58,009 bases of DNA from Cupriavidus numazuensis (GCF_905397435.1 NZ_CAJPVI010000058.1:1-58009); one strand, 5' to 3'; positions 10,660-19,229 are shown, counted from the first letter of the stretch. The notes: generated by a model from the letters alone, not told the origin. Program-made: numbers and translations.

Positions 10660-11841
10660 CTACTTGCGCTTGCCGATCGGTACAAACTTCAGATCTTCGG
10701 GGCCCGTGTAGTTGGCGCTCGGACGAATGATCTTGTTGTCGATGCGTTGTTCGATGATATGCGCAGCCCAGCCGGAGGTGCGCGCGATCACGAACAGCGG
10801 CGTGAACATCGCGGTCGGCACGCCCATCATGTGATAGCTCACGGCGCTGAACCAGTCCAGGTTCGGGAACATCTTCTTGATGTCCCACATCACCGTTTCC
10901 AGACGCTCGGCGATGTCGAACATCTTCATCGAGCCTGCGTCCTTCGACAGGTTGCGTGCGGTTTCCTTGATGACCTGGTTGCGCGGGTCGGCAATGGTGT
11001 ACACCGGGTGGCCGAAGCCGATCACGACTTCCTTGTTCTCGACGCGGCGGGTGATGTCGGCTTGGGCTTCGTCCGGGCTGTCGTAGCGCTTCTGGATCTC
11101 GAAGGCCACTTCATTGGCGCCACCGTGCTTCGGGCCGCGCAGTGCGCCGATCGCGCCGCAGATGGCCGAGTACATGTCCGAGCCCGTGCCGGCGATCACG
11201 CGGCCGGCGAAGGTCGATGCATTGAACTCGTGCTCCGCGTACAGGATCATCGAGGTGTGCATCGCGCGTTCCCACAGCTTTGACGGCTTTTCGCCATGCA
11301 GCAGGTGCAGGAAGTGGGCACCGATCGAGTCGTCGTCGGTTTCCACTTCGATGCGGCGGCCGTTGTGGCTGTAGTGGTACCAATACAGCAGCATCGAGCC
11401 GAGGCTGGCCATCAGGCGGTCGGCAATGTCACGCGCGCCCGGGGCGTTGTGATCTTCCTTTTCGGGCAGCACGGTGCCCAGCACCGACACGCCGGTGCGC
11501 ATCACGTCCATTGGGTGGGCCGAGGCAGGCACCCATTCCAGCGCGGCCTTGACGTTGGCGGGCAGGCCGCGCAGCGACTTCAGCTTGGTCTTGTACGCAG
11601 CCAGCTCGGCCTTGTTCGGCAGCTTGCCGTGGACCAGCAGGTGGGCGATTTCCTCGAACTCGCATGCATCGGCCACGTCCAGGATGTCATAGCCGCGGTA
11701 GTGCAGATCGTTGCCGGTACGGCCGACGGTACACAGCGCGGTATTGCCGGCGGTCACGCCCGACAGGGCAACGGACTTCTTGGGCTTCGGCCCCGCCGAT
11801 TGCGGAGCGTCTGCCGGGGTGGTGTGATTGGCTGCGGACAT
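10660..11841 (-). CDS. prpC: 2-methylcitrate synthase
   Basis: The 393-aa protein is a citrate synthase-fold enzyme. SGVTAGNTALCTVGRTGNDLHYRGYDILD at its start and LPANVKAALEWVPASAHPMDVMRTG are characteristic of PrpC, which condenses propionyl-CoA with oxaloacetate in the methylcitrate cycle. HGGANE and GFGHPVYTIADPRN carry the catalytic histidines. AGGAG stands before the start. The rest of a prp operon (prpB, prpD/acnD, prpR) is not adjacent; instead a CitE-like gene is upstream and an aconitase downstream. It may therefore act as a second (methyl)citrate synthase in the TCA cluster rather than in dedicated propionate catabolism. That role is inference. Confidence 0.85.
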   Translation of the reverse strand: MSAANHTTPADAPQSAGPKPKKSVALSGVTAGNTALCTVGRTGNDLHYRGYDILDVADACEFEEIAHLLVHGKLPNKAELAAYKTKLKSLRGLPANVKAALEWVPASAHPMDVMRTGVSVLGTVLPEKEDHNAPGARDIADRLMASLGSMLLYWYHYSHNGRRIEVETDDDSIGAHFLHLLHGEKPSKLWERAMHTSMILYAEHEFNASTFAGRVIAGTGSDMYSAICGAIGALRGPKHGGANEVAFEIQKRYDSPDEAQADITRRVENKEVVIGFGHPVYTIADPRNQVIKETARNLSKDAGSMKMFDIAERLETVMWDIKKMFPNLDWFSAVSYHMMGVPTAMFTPLFVIARTSGWAAHIIEQRIDNKIIRPSANYTGPEDLKFVPIGKRK

Positions 11842-11906
11842 CCTGTTCTCCTTTGGAATCGGTGTATGCCGGATGCTTGTTGTGCGCGTGCAGGGCGGGC
11901 CGCGGA

Positions 11907-12887
11907 CTAGTCGAAGAACAACTCGGCCACGTTCTTCGGCAGCGGCGTGCCGGTGGCGTGAGCGCGTTGCAGCAGCGACCAGTAGTAACGGTAGCTGGCA
12001 CGGTCATGCAGTTGGCCGTCGTGACGGATCGGGGCCCAGTTGTTTTCGTGGGCGGCCAGCAGAATCTGGCTGGCCGCGCCGATTTCCTCGATGCCGGGTC
12101 GGAACGCGGCGACGATCGGCTCGATCTGTCCCGGGTGGATGCTCCACTTGCGCAGGTATCCGAACTCGCTGCGCGCGCGGTGCGCATCATCGCCCGCGCG
12201 CTGGGGCACCTGCACGTCAGTGCTGACGTTATGCGAAGGCACCTTGCCGTGGCGGTGGCACGCTGCCGAGATCTCCAGCATCGCGCGGCGGACCAGTGGA
12301 TGTTCGAACTGCTGCGGCGAGCGCATGGCCTCGCCCGGAATGGCGCCATGGTGGGCCGAGACGAAGTCCATCAGCCCAAAGCTCAGGCATTCCACCTGCA
12401 CCAGCGAAGCGATGTCGAATGCTTGCTCGAGCGCCGCGTGCGTCTCGATCAGCACATGAATCGGGATGTGACGGGCAATGCCTGCCGCGCGGGCTGCCTG
12501 GTTGACGTGGTCGGTCACGCGGGCGACTTCGACGACGTCGGTGACCTTGGGTACGACGACGTAGGCCAGTCGAGTTCCTGCGGCGCGCACCAGCACGTCG
12601 ACATCCTGCTTCCAGCACGGATGGGCGGGGTCATGGATGCGTACGCCCACGCGATTGTAGGCATTGAGCGGGCCATTGATCAGGCTTGCACATAGTTCGG
12701 CGTGCTCGCGCTCCAGGCCGACGGCGGCACCGTCCTCGCAATCGAACGTGATGTCGAAAACGGGGCCAAGCTCTTGCTGCAGGGCGAGCGACTTGAGCAT
12801 CAGCTTTTCGCTGCCCGCGTAGTGGTCGCACACCGGCAACTGGATGGGGATGGCTTCGCCCTGGAACAAGACCTCGGAGGGATGCAC
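11907..12887 (-). CDS. HpcH/HpaI aldolase / CitE-like lyase family protein
   Basis: The 326-aa protein is a TIM-barrel CitE/malyl-CoA lyase-type enzyme. FDITFDCEDGAAVG is the family motif carrying the acidic Mg-binding residues. HVLIETHAALEQAFDIA supplies the second Mg-binding glutamate, and KWSIHPGQIEPI the C-terminal motif. There are no citrate lyase alpha or gamma subunits nearby, so it is a stand-alone CoA-ester lyase or thioesterase; beta-methylmalyl-, malyl- or citramalyl-CoA are candidates. It sits 65 bp upstream of prpC on the same strand, probably one transcript. Together they suggest acyl-CoA to dicarboxylate chemistry, which is inference. Confidence 0.8.
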   Translation of the reverse strand: MHPSEVLFQGEAIPIQLPVCDHYAGSEKLMLKSLALQQELGPVFDITFDCEDGAAVGLEREHAELCASLINGPLNAYNRVGVRIHDPAHPCWKQDVDVLVRAAGTRLAYVVVPKVTDVVEVARVTDHVNQAARAAGIARHIPIHVLIETHAALEQAFDIASLVQVECLSFGLMDFVSAHHGAIPGEAMRSPQQFEHPLVRRAMLEISAACHRHGKVPSHNVSTDVQVPQRAGDDAHRARSEFGYLRKWSIHPGQIEPIVAAFRPGIEEIGAASQILLAAHENNWAPIRHDGQLHDRASYRYYWSLLQRAHATGTPLPKNVAELFFD

Positions 12888-12954
12888 TTGGATTTCAGTG
12901 GGAATGGGTTGCGGGATGGGCCGGAAACAGATCGAGGGTAGGGGCCCAATACAA

Positions 12955-13003
12955 AAAACCGGAGCCCGCGCCGATTCGTGAATCGTTGCGGAGCTCCGGT
13001 TTC
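12955..13003 (-). terminator. Rho-independent terminator of mdh
   Basis: AAACCGGAGC (12956-12965) pairs with GCTCCGGTTT (12993-13002). Read on the minus strand the second arm runs into TTTTTT (12958-12953). The hairpin lies 23 bp beyond the mdh stop, and the 27-nt loop contains a further small stem. It separates mdh from the CitE-like gene. Confidence 0.8.
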
Positions 13004-13025
13004 CTATGCGGACAGGATCCGAGGA

Positions 13026-14009
13026 TCAGCCGAGCAGGTGCTGCACGCCGGCCTTCTCTTCTTCCAGTTCGTTCAGGGTGATGTTGATCTTTTCACGACT
13101 GTAGTCGTCGATCTCCAGGCCCTGGACGATTTCGTACTTGCCGTTGGCGCAGGTCACGGGGTAGCCGAACATGGTGTCGGCCGGGATGCCGTACTCGCCG
13201 TTCGACGGGATGCCCATGGTGACGACCTTGCCGTTGGTGCCCAGCACCCAGTCATGCACGTGGTCGATGGCGGCGTTGGCAGCCGAGGCAGCCGACGACA
13301 GGCCGCGCGCTTCGATGATGGCGGCGCCGCGCTTGCCGACGGTCGGCAGGAACACGTCGTTGTTCCACACCGGGTCGTTGATCATGTCCTTGACGCTCTT
13401 GCCGTCGACAGTCGCGTAGCGGTAGTCGGCGTACATGGTCGGGCTGTGGTTGCCCCACACGAACATCTTCTCGATCGAGGCCACCGGCTTGCCGGTCTTG
13501 GCGGCGATCTGCGACAGGGCACGGTTGTGGTCCAGGCGCAGCATGGCGGTGAAGTTTTCGCGCGGCAGGCTCGGTGCCGACTTCATGGCGATGTAGGCGT
13601 TGGTGTTGGCCGGGTTGCCGACCACCAGCACCTTGACGTTGCGGCTGGCGACTTCGTCCAGTGCCTTGCCCTGCACCGTGAAGATCTGGGCGTTGGCTTC
13701 GAGCAGGTCCTTGCGTTCCATGCCCTTGCTGCGCGGACGGGCGCCCACCAGCAGGGCAACGTCGGCGTCCTTGAACGCAACCTTCGGATCATCGGTGATG
13801 ACCACACCGGCGAGCAGCGGGAAGGCGCAGTCTTCCAGTTCCATCACCACGCCCTTGACGGCCGCCTGGGCCTGGGGCAGGTCGAGCAGTTGGAGGATGA
13901 CCGGCTGGTCTTTGCCCAGCATATCGCCGTTGGCGATGCGGAACAGCAGGGAATAGCCGATCTGGCCAGCGGCGCCGGTCACTGCGACGCGCATTGGGGC
14001 TTTAGCCAT
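13026..14009 (-). CDS. mdh: Malate dehydrogenase
   Basis: The 327-aa protein oxidises malate to oxaloacetate with NAD. TGAAGQIGYSLLFRIA (12-27) is the Rossmann dinucleotide-binding loop. GARPRSKGMERKDLL carries the mobile-loop substrate arginine and VWGNHSP the catalytic histidine. Length and layout match the LDH-like cytosolic MDH group of betaproteobacteria. It is divergent from a GntR regulator, with 376 bp between them containing two perfect palindromes, so regulation by that regulator is likely. A terminator follows immediately. Confidence 0.97.
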   Translation of the reverse strand: MAKAPMRVAVTGAAGQIGYSLLFRIANGDMLGKDQPVILQLLDLPQAQAAVKGVVMELEDCAFPLLAGVVITDDPKVAFKDADVALLVGARPRSKGMERKDLLEANAQIFTVQGKALDEVASRNVKVLVVGNPANTNAYIAMKSAPSLPRENFTAMLRLDHNRALSQIAAKTGKPVASIEKMFVWGNHSPTMYADYRYATVDGKSVKDMINDPVWNNDVFLPTVGKRGAAIIEARGLSSAASAANAAIDHVHDWVLGTNGKVVTMGIPSNGEYGIPADTMFGYPVTCANGKYEIVQGLEIDDYSREKINITLNELEEEKAGVQHLLG

Positions 14010-14312
14010 GAGTAAATCTCCAAACGAAAAGATGGGGGAAACCGGTGGGTGGCGTGCCGCGTAGGGGGAGGCTCGTCACACGTGCTGGTTGTCGCCACAG
14101 CGGGGAGCGGCACTCTGCCGGAACCACGTGGCAAAGCCACTGGGGGAGCCGGTGAGGGTAGCCACAACGGGTCATGGTGAAGCAACGAAGCGTAAGTCTA
14201 CTGCGAAGCGGGGCGCATTAGCCAGATTGAGCGGCTGTCATGTCTGCGTCACGCGCGCCGCTGGCGTGGACCAGCGCGAGTGTAGGCCGGGCCTCCCATG
14301 ATGTCAATTCAT

Positions 14313-14330
14313 ATGTCTTATATAAGACAT
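14313..14330. promoter_or_regulatory. 18-bp perfect palindrome, probable GntR-type operator
   Basis: ATGTCTTATATAAGACAT is its own reverse complement. It is centred 65 bp upstream of the GntR gene start and in the mdh upstream region. GntR-family dimers bind short AT-containing palindromes, and the symmetry and position fit autoregulation plus control of mdh. I saw no second copy upstream of sdhC, gltA, acnA or prpC in this window. Confidence 0.75.
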
Positions 14331-14332
14331 AA

Positions 14333-14345
14333 GACGTTTAACGTC
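14333..14345. promoter_or_regulatory. 13-bp odd palindrome next to the GntR operator
   Basis: GACGTT and AACGTC flank a single T. This second symmetric site starts 2 bp after the 18-bp palindrome. It could be a second regulator site or part of an extended operator; the bound factor is unknown. Confidence 0.4.
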
Positions 14346-14385
14346 AGGCTGGACGGGGTTCGCCGTTTTGTGGTGAAATCCGGCT

Positions 14386-15249
14386 ATGTCCTCCCTGCCT
14401 ACGTCCCTGACCGGCGCTTCCCTACCCGGAGCGCAGGATTCTGCCGCCGCCACTTCGGGCGCCGGGGCGCAGCCGTCGCCTTCCTCATCGTCTTCCCAGC
14501 AGCCGCCTTCCACCGCTGTCCATGCCGTGCCATCGCCGACTTTCAGTCCGCTTTACCAGCAGATCAAGGCCCTGATCACGCGCAGCCTGCAATCGGGCGA
14601 GTGGAAACCGGGTGACATGATACCCAGCGAAATGGAGCTGGCATCGCGCTATAAGGTCAGCCAGGGCACGGTGCGCAAGGCCATCGATGAGCTGGCGGCC
14701 GAAAACCTTGTGGCGCGCCGGCAAGGCAAGGGCACCTTCGTTACCACCCACCACGAAGACGTGGTCAAGTTCCGCTTCCTGCGGCTGGTGCCGGACGAAG
14801 GCGAACCGCATTATGGCGCGAGCCACGTGCTCGAATGCAAGCGGCTGCGCGCGCCGGCCGAAATCGCCCGGCTGCTCGATATCCGCACCGGCGACAGCGT
14901 CGTGCAGATCCGCCGAGTGCTGACGTTTTCGGGCGAGTCGACCGTGCTGGACGAGATCTGGCTGCTCGGCGCCAACTTCAAGGGGCTCACGGCAGAGAAG
15001 CTGACCGAGTGGAAGGGCCCCATGTACGCATTGTTCGAGGCCGAATTCGGTACCCGCATGATTCGGGCCTCTGAGAAGATTCGCGCGGTGGCTGCCGACG
15101 AGACGGCAGCCACCTTGCTTTCCGTCCCGGTCGGGTCGCCGCTGCTGTCGGTCGAGCGTGTGTCGTACACGTATGGTGACCGTCCGGTCGAAGTGCGGCG
15201 CGGCCTGTATGTGACCACGCGCCACTATTACCAGAACGACCTGAGCTGA
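14386..15249 (+). CDS. GntR-family (HutC/UTRA type) transcriptional regulator
   Basis: The 287-aa protein has a low-complexity Ser/Pro/Ala/Gln N-terminus of about 45 residues. A GntR winged helix follows at about 52-125 (GEWKPGDMIPSEMELA, then VSQGTVRKAIDELAAENLV and QGKGTFV). A UTRA effector-binding domain fills 130-285, with a conserved-looking GDSVVQIRRVLTFSG and EVRRGLYVTTRHYY at its end. It is encoded between mdh (divergent) and sdhCDAB (same direction) and probably senses a TCA-cycle or related metabolite to regulate them. The ligand is unknown. The Ser/Pro-rich extension is odd but still starts with the best-placed ATG. Confidence 0.88.
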   Translation: MSSLPTSLTGASLPGAQDSAAATSGAGAQPSPSSSSSQQPPSTAVHAVPSPTFSPLYQQIKALITRSLQSGEWKPGDMIPSEMELASRYKVSQGTVRKAIDELAAENLVARRQGKGTFVTTHHEDVVKFRFLRLVPDEGEPHYGASHVLECKRLRAPAEIARLLDIRTGDSVVQIRRVLTFSGESTVLDEIWLLGANFKGLTAEKLTEWKGPMYALFEAEFGTRMIRASEKIRAVAADETAATLLSVPVGSPLLSVERVSYTYGDRPVEVRRGLYVTTRHYYQNDLS

Positions 15250-15422
15250 GTGCCGCCGGGATTATTGCGGTAATTGTCATGATCGCGGTGGCTGTTGCGT
15301 GGCAGAGGTGGATTTGGCGCATCGCGACTTGTCGTGTGCGATTGTCGCGCGCCGGCGGTCCGGGCCTGATAGCTGAAAATTATTGGTGCGGCGCGCAACA
15401 AAGGCGCTAAAATCTCATGGAT

Positions 15423-15455
15423 TTGCCCCAATGCATTCCTTTGCATGCAGGGCAA
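15423..15455 (+). promoter_or_regulatory. Stem-loop in the probable sdhC leader
   Basis: TTGCCC (15423-15428) pairs with GGGCAA (15450-15455), and inside it ATGCA (15431-15435) with TGCAT (15442-15446). It lies 41 bp before the sdhC start and just downstream of a possible -10 element TAAAAT (15408-15413) whose -35 is weak. Function unknown; mRNA stability or an sRNA target are possibilities. Confidence 0.4.
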
Positions 15456-15496
15456 TGGCAGTTTCGTTTTTTGTTTACCGCAAAATGGGGTCTCGC

Positions 15497-15907
15497 ATGG
15501 CTGAAGCCGTCAACAAAGCCAGGCCGGAATTCCGGAATATCGGTATCTCGCAGATCGCGAAATACCGATTGCCCTGGGCCGGCAAGGTATCCATCCTGCA
15601 TCGCGTAAGCGGTGCCATGATGTTCCTTCTTCTTCCCTTTGTTCTGTACCTGTTTGAGCAGAGCATTACCTCCGAACTGAGCTTCGCAAAGTTCTCGGCA
15701 CTGTTGTCCGGTGGCTTCGTCAAGCTGGTTGTGCTGGCCCTGATCTGGGGTTATCTGCATCACTTCTGCGCTGGTATCCGCTTCTTGCTGCTCGACGTGC
15801 ACGTTGGCGTCACCAAGCCCGCTTCGGCTAAGTCTGCCATCGGCGTGCTGGTTGTCAGCCTGCTGCTTACCCTGATTTTCGGCCTGAAGCTGTACGGCCT
15901 GTTCTGA
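15497..15907 (+). CDS. sdhC: Succinate dehydrogenase cytochrome b556 subunit
   Basis: The 136-aa integral membrane protein anchors succinate dehydrogenase (complex II) and helps bind quinone and haem b. LHRVSGAMMFLLLPFVLYLF is the family signature at the first helix, with the conserved Ser and Arg near the quinone site. Three transmembrane helices follow the usual layout, and the HHFCAGIRFLLLDVH region holds the haem-ligand histidine candidate. I start it at 15497 (MAEAVNKARPEF); the frame is open upstream to 15383 but that stretch is leader. sdhD begins 11 bp later, and the four sdh genes form one operon. Confidence 0.93.
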   Translation: MAEAVNKARPEFRNIGISQIAKYRLPWAGKVSILHRVSGAMMFLLLPFVLYLFEQSITSELSFAKFSALLSGGFVKLVVLALIWGYLHHFCAGIRFLLLDVHVGVTKPASAKSAIGVLVVSLLLTLIFGLKLYGLF

Positions 15908-15918
15908 GGAGAATCAAG

Positions 15919-16284
15919 GTGGCAAACAATAATATCGGTCCCAAGCGTCTTGTCGTCGGTGCCCACTACGGCCTGAAAGACTGGCTCGCGCAACGCGTCA
16001 CGGCCGTGATCATGGTGGTCTTCACCGTGATCCTGGCTATTGCCTTCCTGCTGTCGAACGGCGCTTCGTACGAAGCGTGGGCAGGGCTCTTCTCCAATCA
16101 ATGGATGAAGATCATCACGTTCCTGACCATCCTGTCGCTGCTGTATCACGCCTGGATCGGCGTACGCGACATCTGGATGGACTATGTGAAGCCGATGGCC
16201 GTGCGCCTCGTGCTGCAAGTTCTTACGATTCTGTGGCTCGTCGGTTGCGCGGGCTACGCTGCTCAGATTCTCTGGAGGGTGTAA
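15919..16284 (+). CDS. sdhD: Succinate dehydrogenase hydrophobic membrane anchor subunit
   Basis: The 121-aa protein is the second membrane anchor of complex II, with three transmembrane helices. The first is around AVIMVVFTVILAIAFLL. WLAQRVTAV near residue 28 and YHAWIGVRDIWMDYVKP, which carries the haem-ligand histidine and the quinone-site Asp/Tyr region, are typical. The start codon is GTG at 15919, preceded by GAGGAGA. It is tightly spaced between sdhC (11 bp) and sdhA (3 bp), consistent with coupled translation of the operon. Confidence 0.93.
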   Translation: MANNNIGPKRLVVGAHYGLKDWLAQRVTAVIMVVFTVILAIAFLLSNGASYEAWAGLFSNQWMKIITFLTILSLLYHAWIGVRDIWMDYVKPMAVRLVLQVLTILWLVGCAGYAAQILWRV

Positions 16285-16287
16285 TAA

Positions 16288-18066
16288 ATGGTCGCAGTCA
16301 AGACTGGATTGCCGCGTCGCCGCTTTGACGTGGTCATCGTCGGTGCTGGCGGCGCCGGGATGCGCGCATCCCTCCAGCTCGCGGAAGCCGGCCTGAACGT
16401 GGCCGTGCTGTCCAAGGTGTTCCCGACCCGCTCGCACACCGTGGCGGCGCAGGGCGGCATCGGTGCTTCGCTCGGCAACATGAGCGAAGACAACTGGCAC
16501 TATCACTTCTACGACACCATCAAGGGCTCCGACTGGCTGGGCGACCAGGACGCCATCGAGTTCATGTGCCGTGAAGCCCCGAAGGTCGTGTACGAGCTCG
16601 AACACTTCGGCATGCCGTTCGACCGCAACCCGGACGGCACGATCTACCAGCGTCCGTTCGGCGGCCACACGGCCAACTACGGTGAAAAGCCGGTGCAGCG
16701 CGCCTGCGCCGCGGCTGACCGTACCGGCCACGCACTGCTGCACACGCTGTACCAGCGCAATGTGCGCGCCAAGACCCACTTCTTCGTCGAATGGATGGCG
16801 CTGGACCTGATCCGCGACCAGGACGGCGACGTGCTGGGCGTGACCGCGCTGGAAATGGAAACCGGCGAGGTCTACATCCTGGAAGCCAAGACCACGCTGT
16901 TCGCCACGGGCGGCGCCGGCCGTATCTACGCCGCGTCGACCAACGCCTTCATCAACACCGGTGACGGCCTGGGCATGGCCGCACGCGCTGGCGTGCCGCT
17001 GGAAGACATGGAGTTCTGGCAGTTCCACCCGACCGGCGTGGCCGGCGCGGGCGTGCTGATCACCGAAGGCGTGCGCGGCGAAGGCGGTATCCTGCGTAAC
17101 AAGGATGGCGAGCGCTTCATGGAGCGCTATGCCCCGACGCTGAAGGATCTGGCGCCGCGTGACTTCGTGTCGCGCTCGATGGACCAGGAAATCAAGGAAG
17201 GCCGTGGTTGCGGCCCGAACGGCGACTACGTGCTGCTCGACCTGACCCACGTCGGTGCCGAGACCATCATGAAGCGCCTGCCGTCGATCCGCGAAATCGG
17301 CATGAAGTTCGCCAACGTCGACGCGATCAAGGAACCGATCCCCGTCGTCCCGACCATCCACTACCAGATGGGCGGTATTCCGACGAACTTCCACGGCCAG
17401 GTCGTGGTGCCGAAGAACGGCAACCCGAACGAAGTGCTCAACGGTTTCTACGCGATCGGCGAATGCTCGTGCGTGTCGGTCCACGGCGCGAACCGCCTGG
17501 GCACCAACTCGCTGCTGGACCTGGTGGTGTTCGGCCGTGCCGCCGGCAACCACATCATCGCCCAGAACCTGAAGCAGAAGGAACACAAGCCGCTGCCGGC
17601 CGATGCCGCTGACCTCGCGCTGTCGCGCCTGGCCAAGCTGCAGGCCACGTCGTCGGGCGAGTACACGCAGGACGTCGCCAACGACATCCGCAAGAACATG
17701 CAGTCGCATGCCGGCGTGTTCCGTACGCAGAAGCTGATGGACGAAGGCGTGGAGCGCATCCTGGAAGTGTCGGAGCGCGCCAACAACATCCACCTGAAGG
17801 ACAAGTCCAAGGTCTTCAACACCGCACTGGTGGAAGCCCTGGAAGTGGCCAACCTGGTGGAAGTGGCCAAGGCAACGATGATTTCGGCTGCCGCTCGCAA
17901 GGAATCGCGCGGTGCGCACGCACACAGCGATTTCCCGAACCGCGACGACCAGAACTGGCTCAAGCACACGCTGTTCTACAGCGAAGGCAACCGCCTCGAC
18001 TACAAGCCGGTGAAGATGGAGCCGCTGACGGTGGAAAGCGTTCCGCCGAAGGCCCGTACTTTCTGA
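16288..18066 (+). CDS. sdhA: Succinate dehydrogenase flavoprotein subunit
   Basis: The 592-aa catalytic subunit oxidises succinate to fumarate and passes electrons through FAD. VVIVGAGGAGMRASLQLAEAG (16-36) is the FAD-binding loop. H50 in RSHTVAAQGG is the site of covalent FAD attachment. The HPTG and LITEGVRGEGG stretches hold active-site residues, and the C-terminal helical domain ends PPKARTF. The length is the family norm. It is the third gene of sdhCDAB. Flavinylation would be assisted by SdhE, encoded just downstream. Confidence 0.98.
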   Translation: MVAVKTGLPRRRFDVVIVGAGGAGMRASLQLAEAGLNVAVLSKVFPTRSHTVAAQGGIGASLGNMSEDNWHYHFYDTIKGSDWLGDQDAIEFMCREAPKVVYELEHFGMPFDRNPDGTIYQRPFGGHTANYGEKPVQRACAAADRTGHALLHTLYQRNVRAKTHFFVEWMALDLIRDQDGDVLGVTALEMETGEVYILEAKTTLFATGGAGRIYAASTNAFINTGDGLGMAARAGVPLEDMEFWQFHPTGVAGAGVLITEGVRGEGGILRNKDGERFMERYAPTLKDLAPRDFVSRSMDQEIKEGRGCGPNGDYVLLDLTHVGAETIMKRLPSIREIGMKFANVDAIKEPIPVVPTIHYQMGGIPTNFHGQVVVPKNGNPNEVLNGFYAIGECSCVSVHGANRLGTNSLLDLVVFGRAAGNHIIAQNLKQKEHKPLPADAADLALSRLAKLQATSSGEYTQDVANDIRKNMQSHAGVFRTQKLMDEGVERILEVSERANNIHLKDKSKVFNTALVEALEVANLVEVAKATMISAAARKESRGAHAHSDFPNRDDQNWLKHTLFYSEGNRLDYKPVKMEPLTVESVPPKARTF

Positions 18067-18100
18067 GCACCGCATCGTAGAGAACACAGGACCCACAGAA

Positions 18101-18802
18101 ATGAAGCGTATTTTCGAAGTCTACCGCTACGATCCGGACAAGGACGCGGCACCGCGCATGCAGACCTACGAGGTCGAGCTCGACGGTCACGAGCGCATGC
18201 TGCTGGACGCGCTGGTCAAGCTGAAGAAGCTGGACGAGACCATCTCGTTCCGCCGTTCGTGCCGTGAAGGCGTGTGCGGTTCGGACGCGATGAACATCAA
18301 CGGCAAGAACGGCCTGGCGTGCCTGACCAATATGCGCGAGCTGCCGGACCGTATCGTGCTGCGTCCGCTGCCCGGCCTGCCGGTTGTGCGCGACCTGATC
18401 GTCGACATGACGAACTTCTTCAAGCAGTACAACTCGATCAAGCCGTTCCTGATCAACGACGAGCCGCCGCCCGAGAAAGAGCGTCTGCAGTCGCCGGAAG
18501 AGCGCGACGAGCTCGACGGCCTGTACGAGTGCATTCTGTGCGCGAGTTGCTCGACGTCGTGCCCGTCGTTCTGGTGGAACCCGGACAAGTTCGTCGGCCC
18601 GGCCGGCCTGCTGCAGGCTTACCGCTTCATCGCGGACAGCCGCGACCAGGCCACCAGCGAGCGTCTGGACAACCTGAACGACCCGTACCGCCTGTTCCGT
18701 TGCCACAGCATCATGAACTGCGTGGACGTGTGCCCGAAGGGTCTGAACCCGACCAAGGCCATCGGCAAGATCAAGGAGCTGATGGTCCGCCGCGCGGTCT
18801 GA
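18101..18802 (+). CDS. sdhB: Succinate dehydrogenase iron-sulfur subunit
   Basis: The 233-aa subunit carries electrons from FAD to the membrane quinone site through three clusters. The N-terminal ferredoxin domain shows SCREGVCGSDAMNINGKNGLAC for the [2Fe-2S] cluster. ECILCASCSTSCP and CHSIMNCVDVCPKGLNP provide ligands for the [4Fe-4S] and [3Fe-4S] clusters. All expected cysteines are present. It ends the sdhCDAB run; sdhE follows after 95 bp in the same direction. Confidence 0.98.
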   Translation: MKRIFEVYRYDPDKDAAPRMQTYEVELDGHERMLLDALVKLKKLDETISFRRSCREGVCGSDAMNINGKNGLACLTNMRELPDRIVLRPLPGLPVVRDLIVDMTNFFKQYNSIKPFLINDEPPPEKERLQSPEERDELDGLYECILCASCSTSCPSFWWNPDKFVGPAGLLQAYRFIADSRDQATSERLDNLNDPYRLFRCHSIMNCVDVCPKGLNPTKAIGKIKELMVRRAV

Positions 18803-18897
18803 CCACGCGGGGTTTGCAGTAAAGAGCAGTAGTTGTTGTAAGCGGCGCGTCAGCCTGAGCGGCTATATCAGGCGGGCGCGCCGAAAAGCAGGAAGCC

Positions 18898-19185
18898 ATG
18901 ACCGAGAGTCTCTCCACCACCTTCTCCCATCAGGCCGATCCGCACAAGCGTGCGCGCCTGCGCTGGCGTGCGCGCCGCGGCCTCCTGGAGAACGACATCA
19001 TCGTCGAGCGATTTTTCAACCGTTACGAGGAGAGCCTGTCCGATGAGGATGTGGCTTCGCTGAGCGAGCTGTTCGAGCTCAGCGACAACGAGTTGATGGA
19101 CCTGCTCCTTGCCCGCAAGGAGCTCGATGGTGAACTCGACACGCCCCCGATGCAGCGCATCATTGGCCTGCTGCGTTCGGTCTGA
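18898..19185 (+). CDS. sdhE: FAD assembly factor SdhE (DUF339)
   Basis: The 95-aa soluble protein has the RRGLLE motif (26-31) inside LRWRARRGLLENDIIVERFF, the hallmark of SdhE/Sdh5 proteins. These bind SdhA and promote covalent flavinylation. The following acidic helices (LSDEDVASLSELFELSDNELMDLL) complete the small helical bundle. Its place between sdhB and gltA fits that role and is common in Burkholderiaceae. The N-terminal 15 residues are longer than in the E. coli protein. Confidence 0.92.
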   Translation: MTESLSTTFSHQADPHKRARLRWRARRGLLENDIIVERFFNRYEESLSDEDVASLSELFELSDNELMDLLLARKELDGELDTPPMQRIIGLLRSV

Positions 19186-19229
19186 GTATTTGGTCAATAT
19201 TATTATTCACAGCATTTGAAGGATCCGAC

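Larger units (their letters stand above)
14010..14385. other. mdh / GntR divergent control region
   Basis: No gene is seen in these 376 bases. The mdh-proximal 270 bases are GC-rich and featureless to the eye. The GntR-proximal end is AT-rich and contains an 18-bp palindrome followed by a 13-bp palindrome (listed separately). The position of the palindromes implies that mdh has either a long leader or a second promoter nearer its start. Confidence 0.6.

Noticed and set aside
15760..18096. 778-codon minus-strand frame opposite sdhCDA
   Set aside because: It is an antisense shadow; the plus strand encodes sdhD and sdhA with all catalytic motifs.
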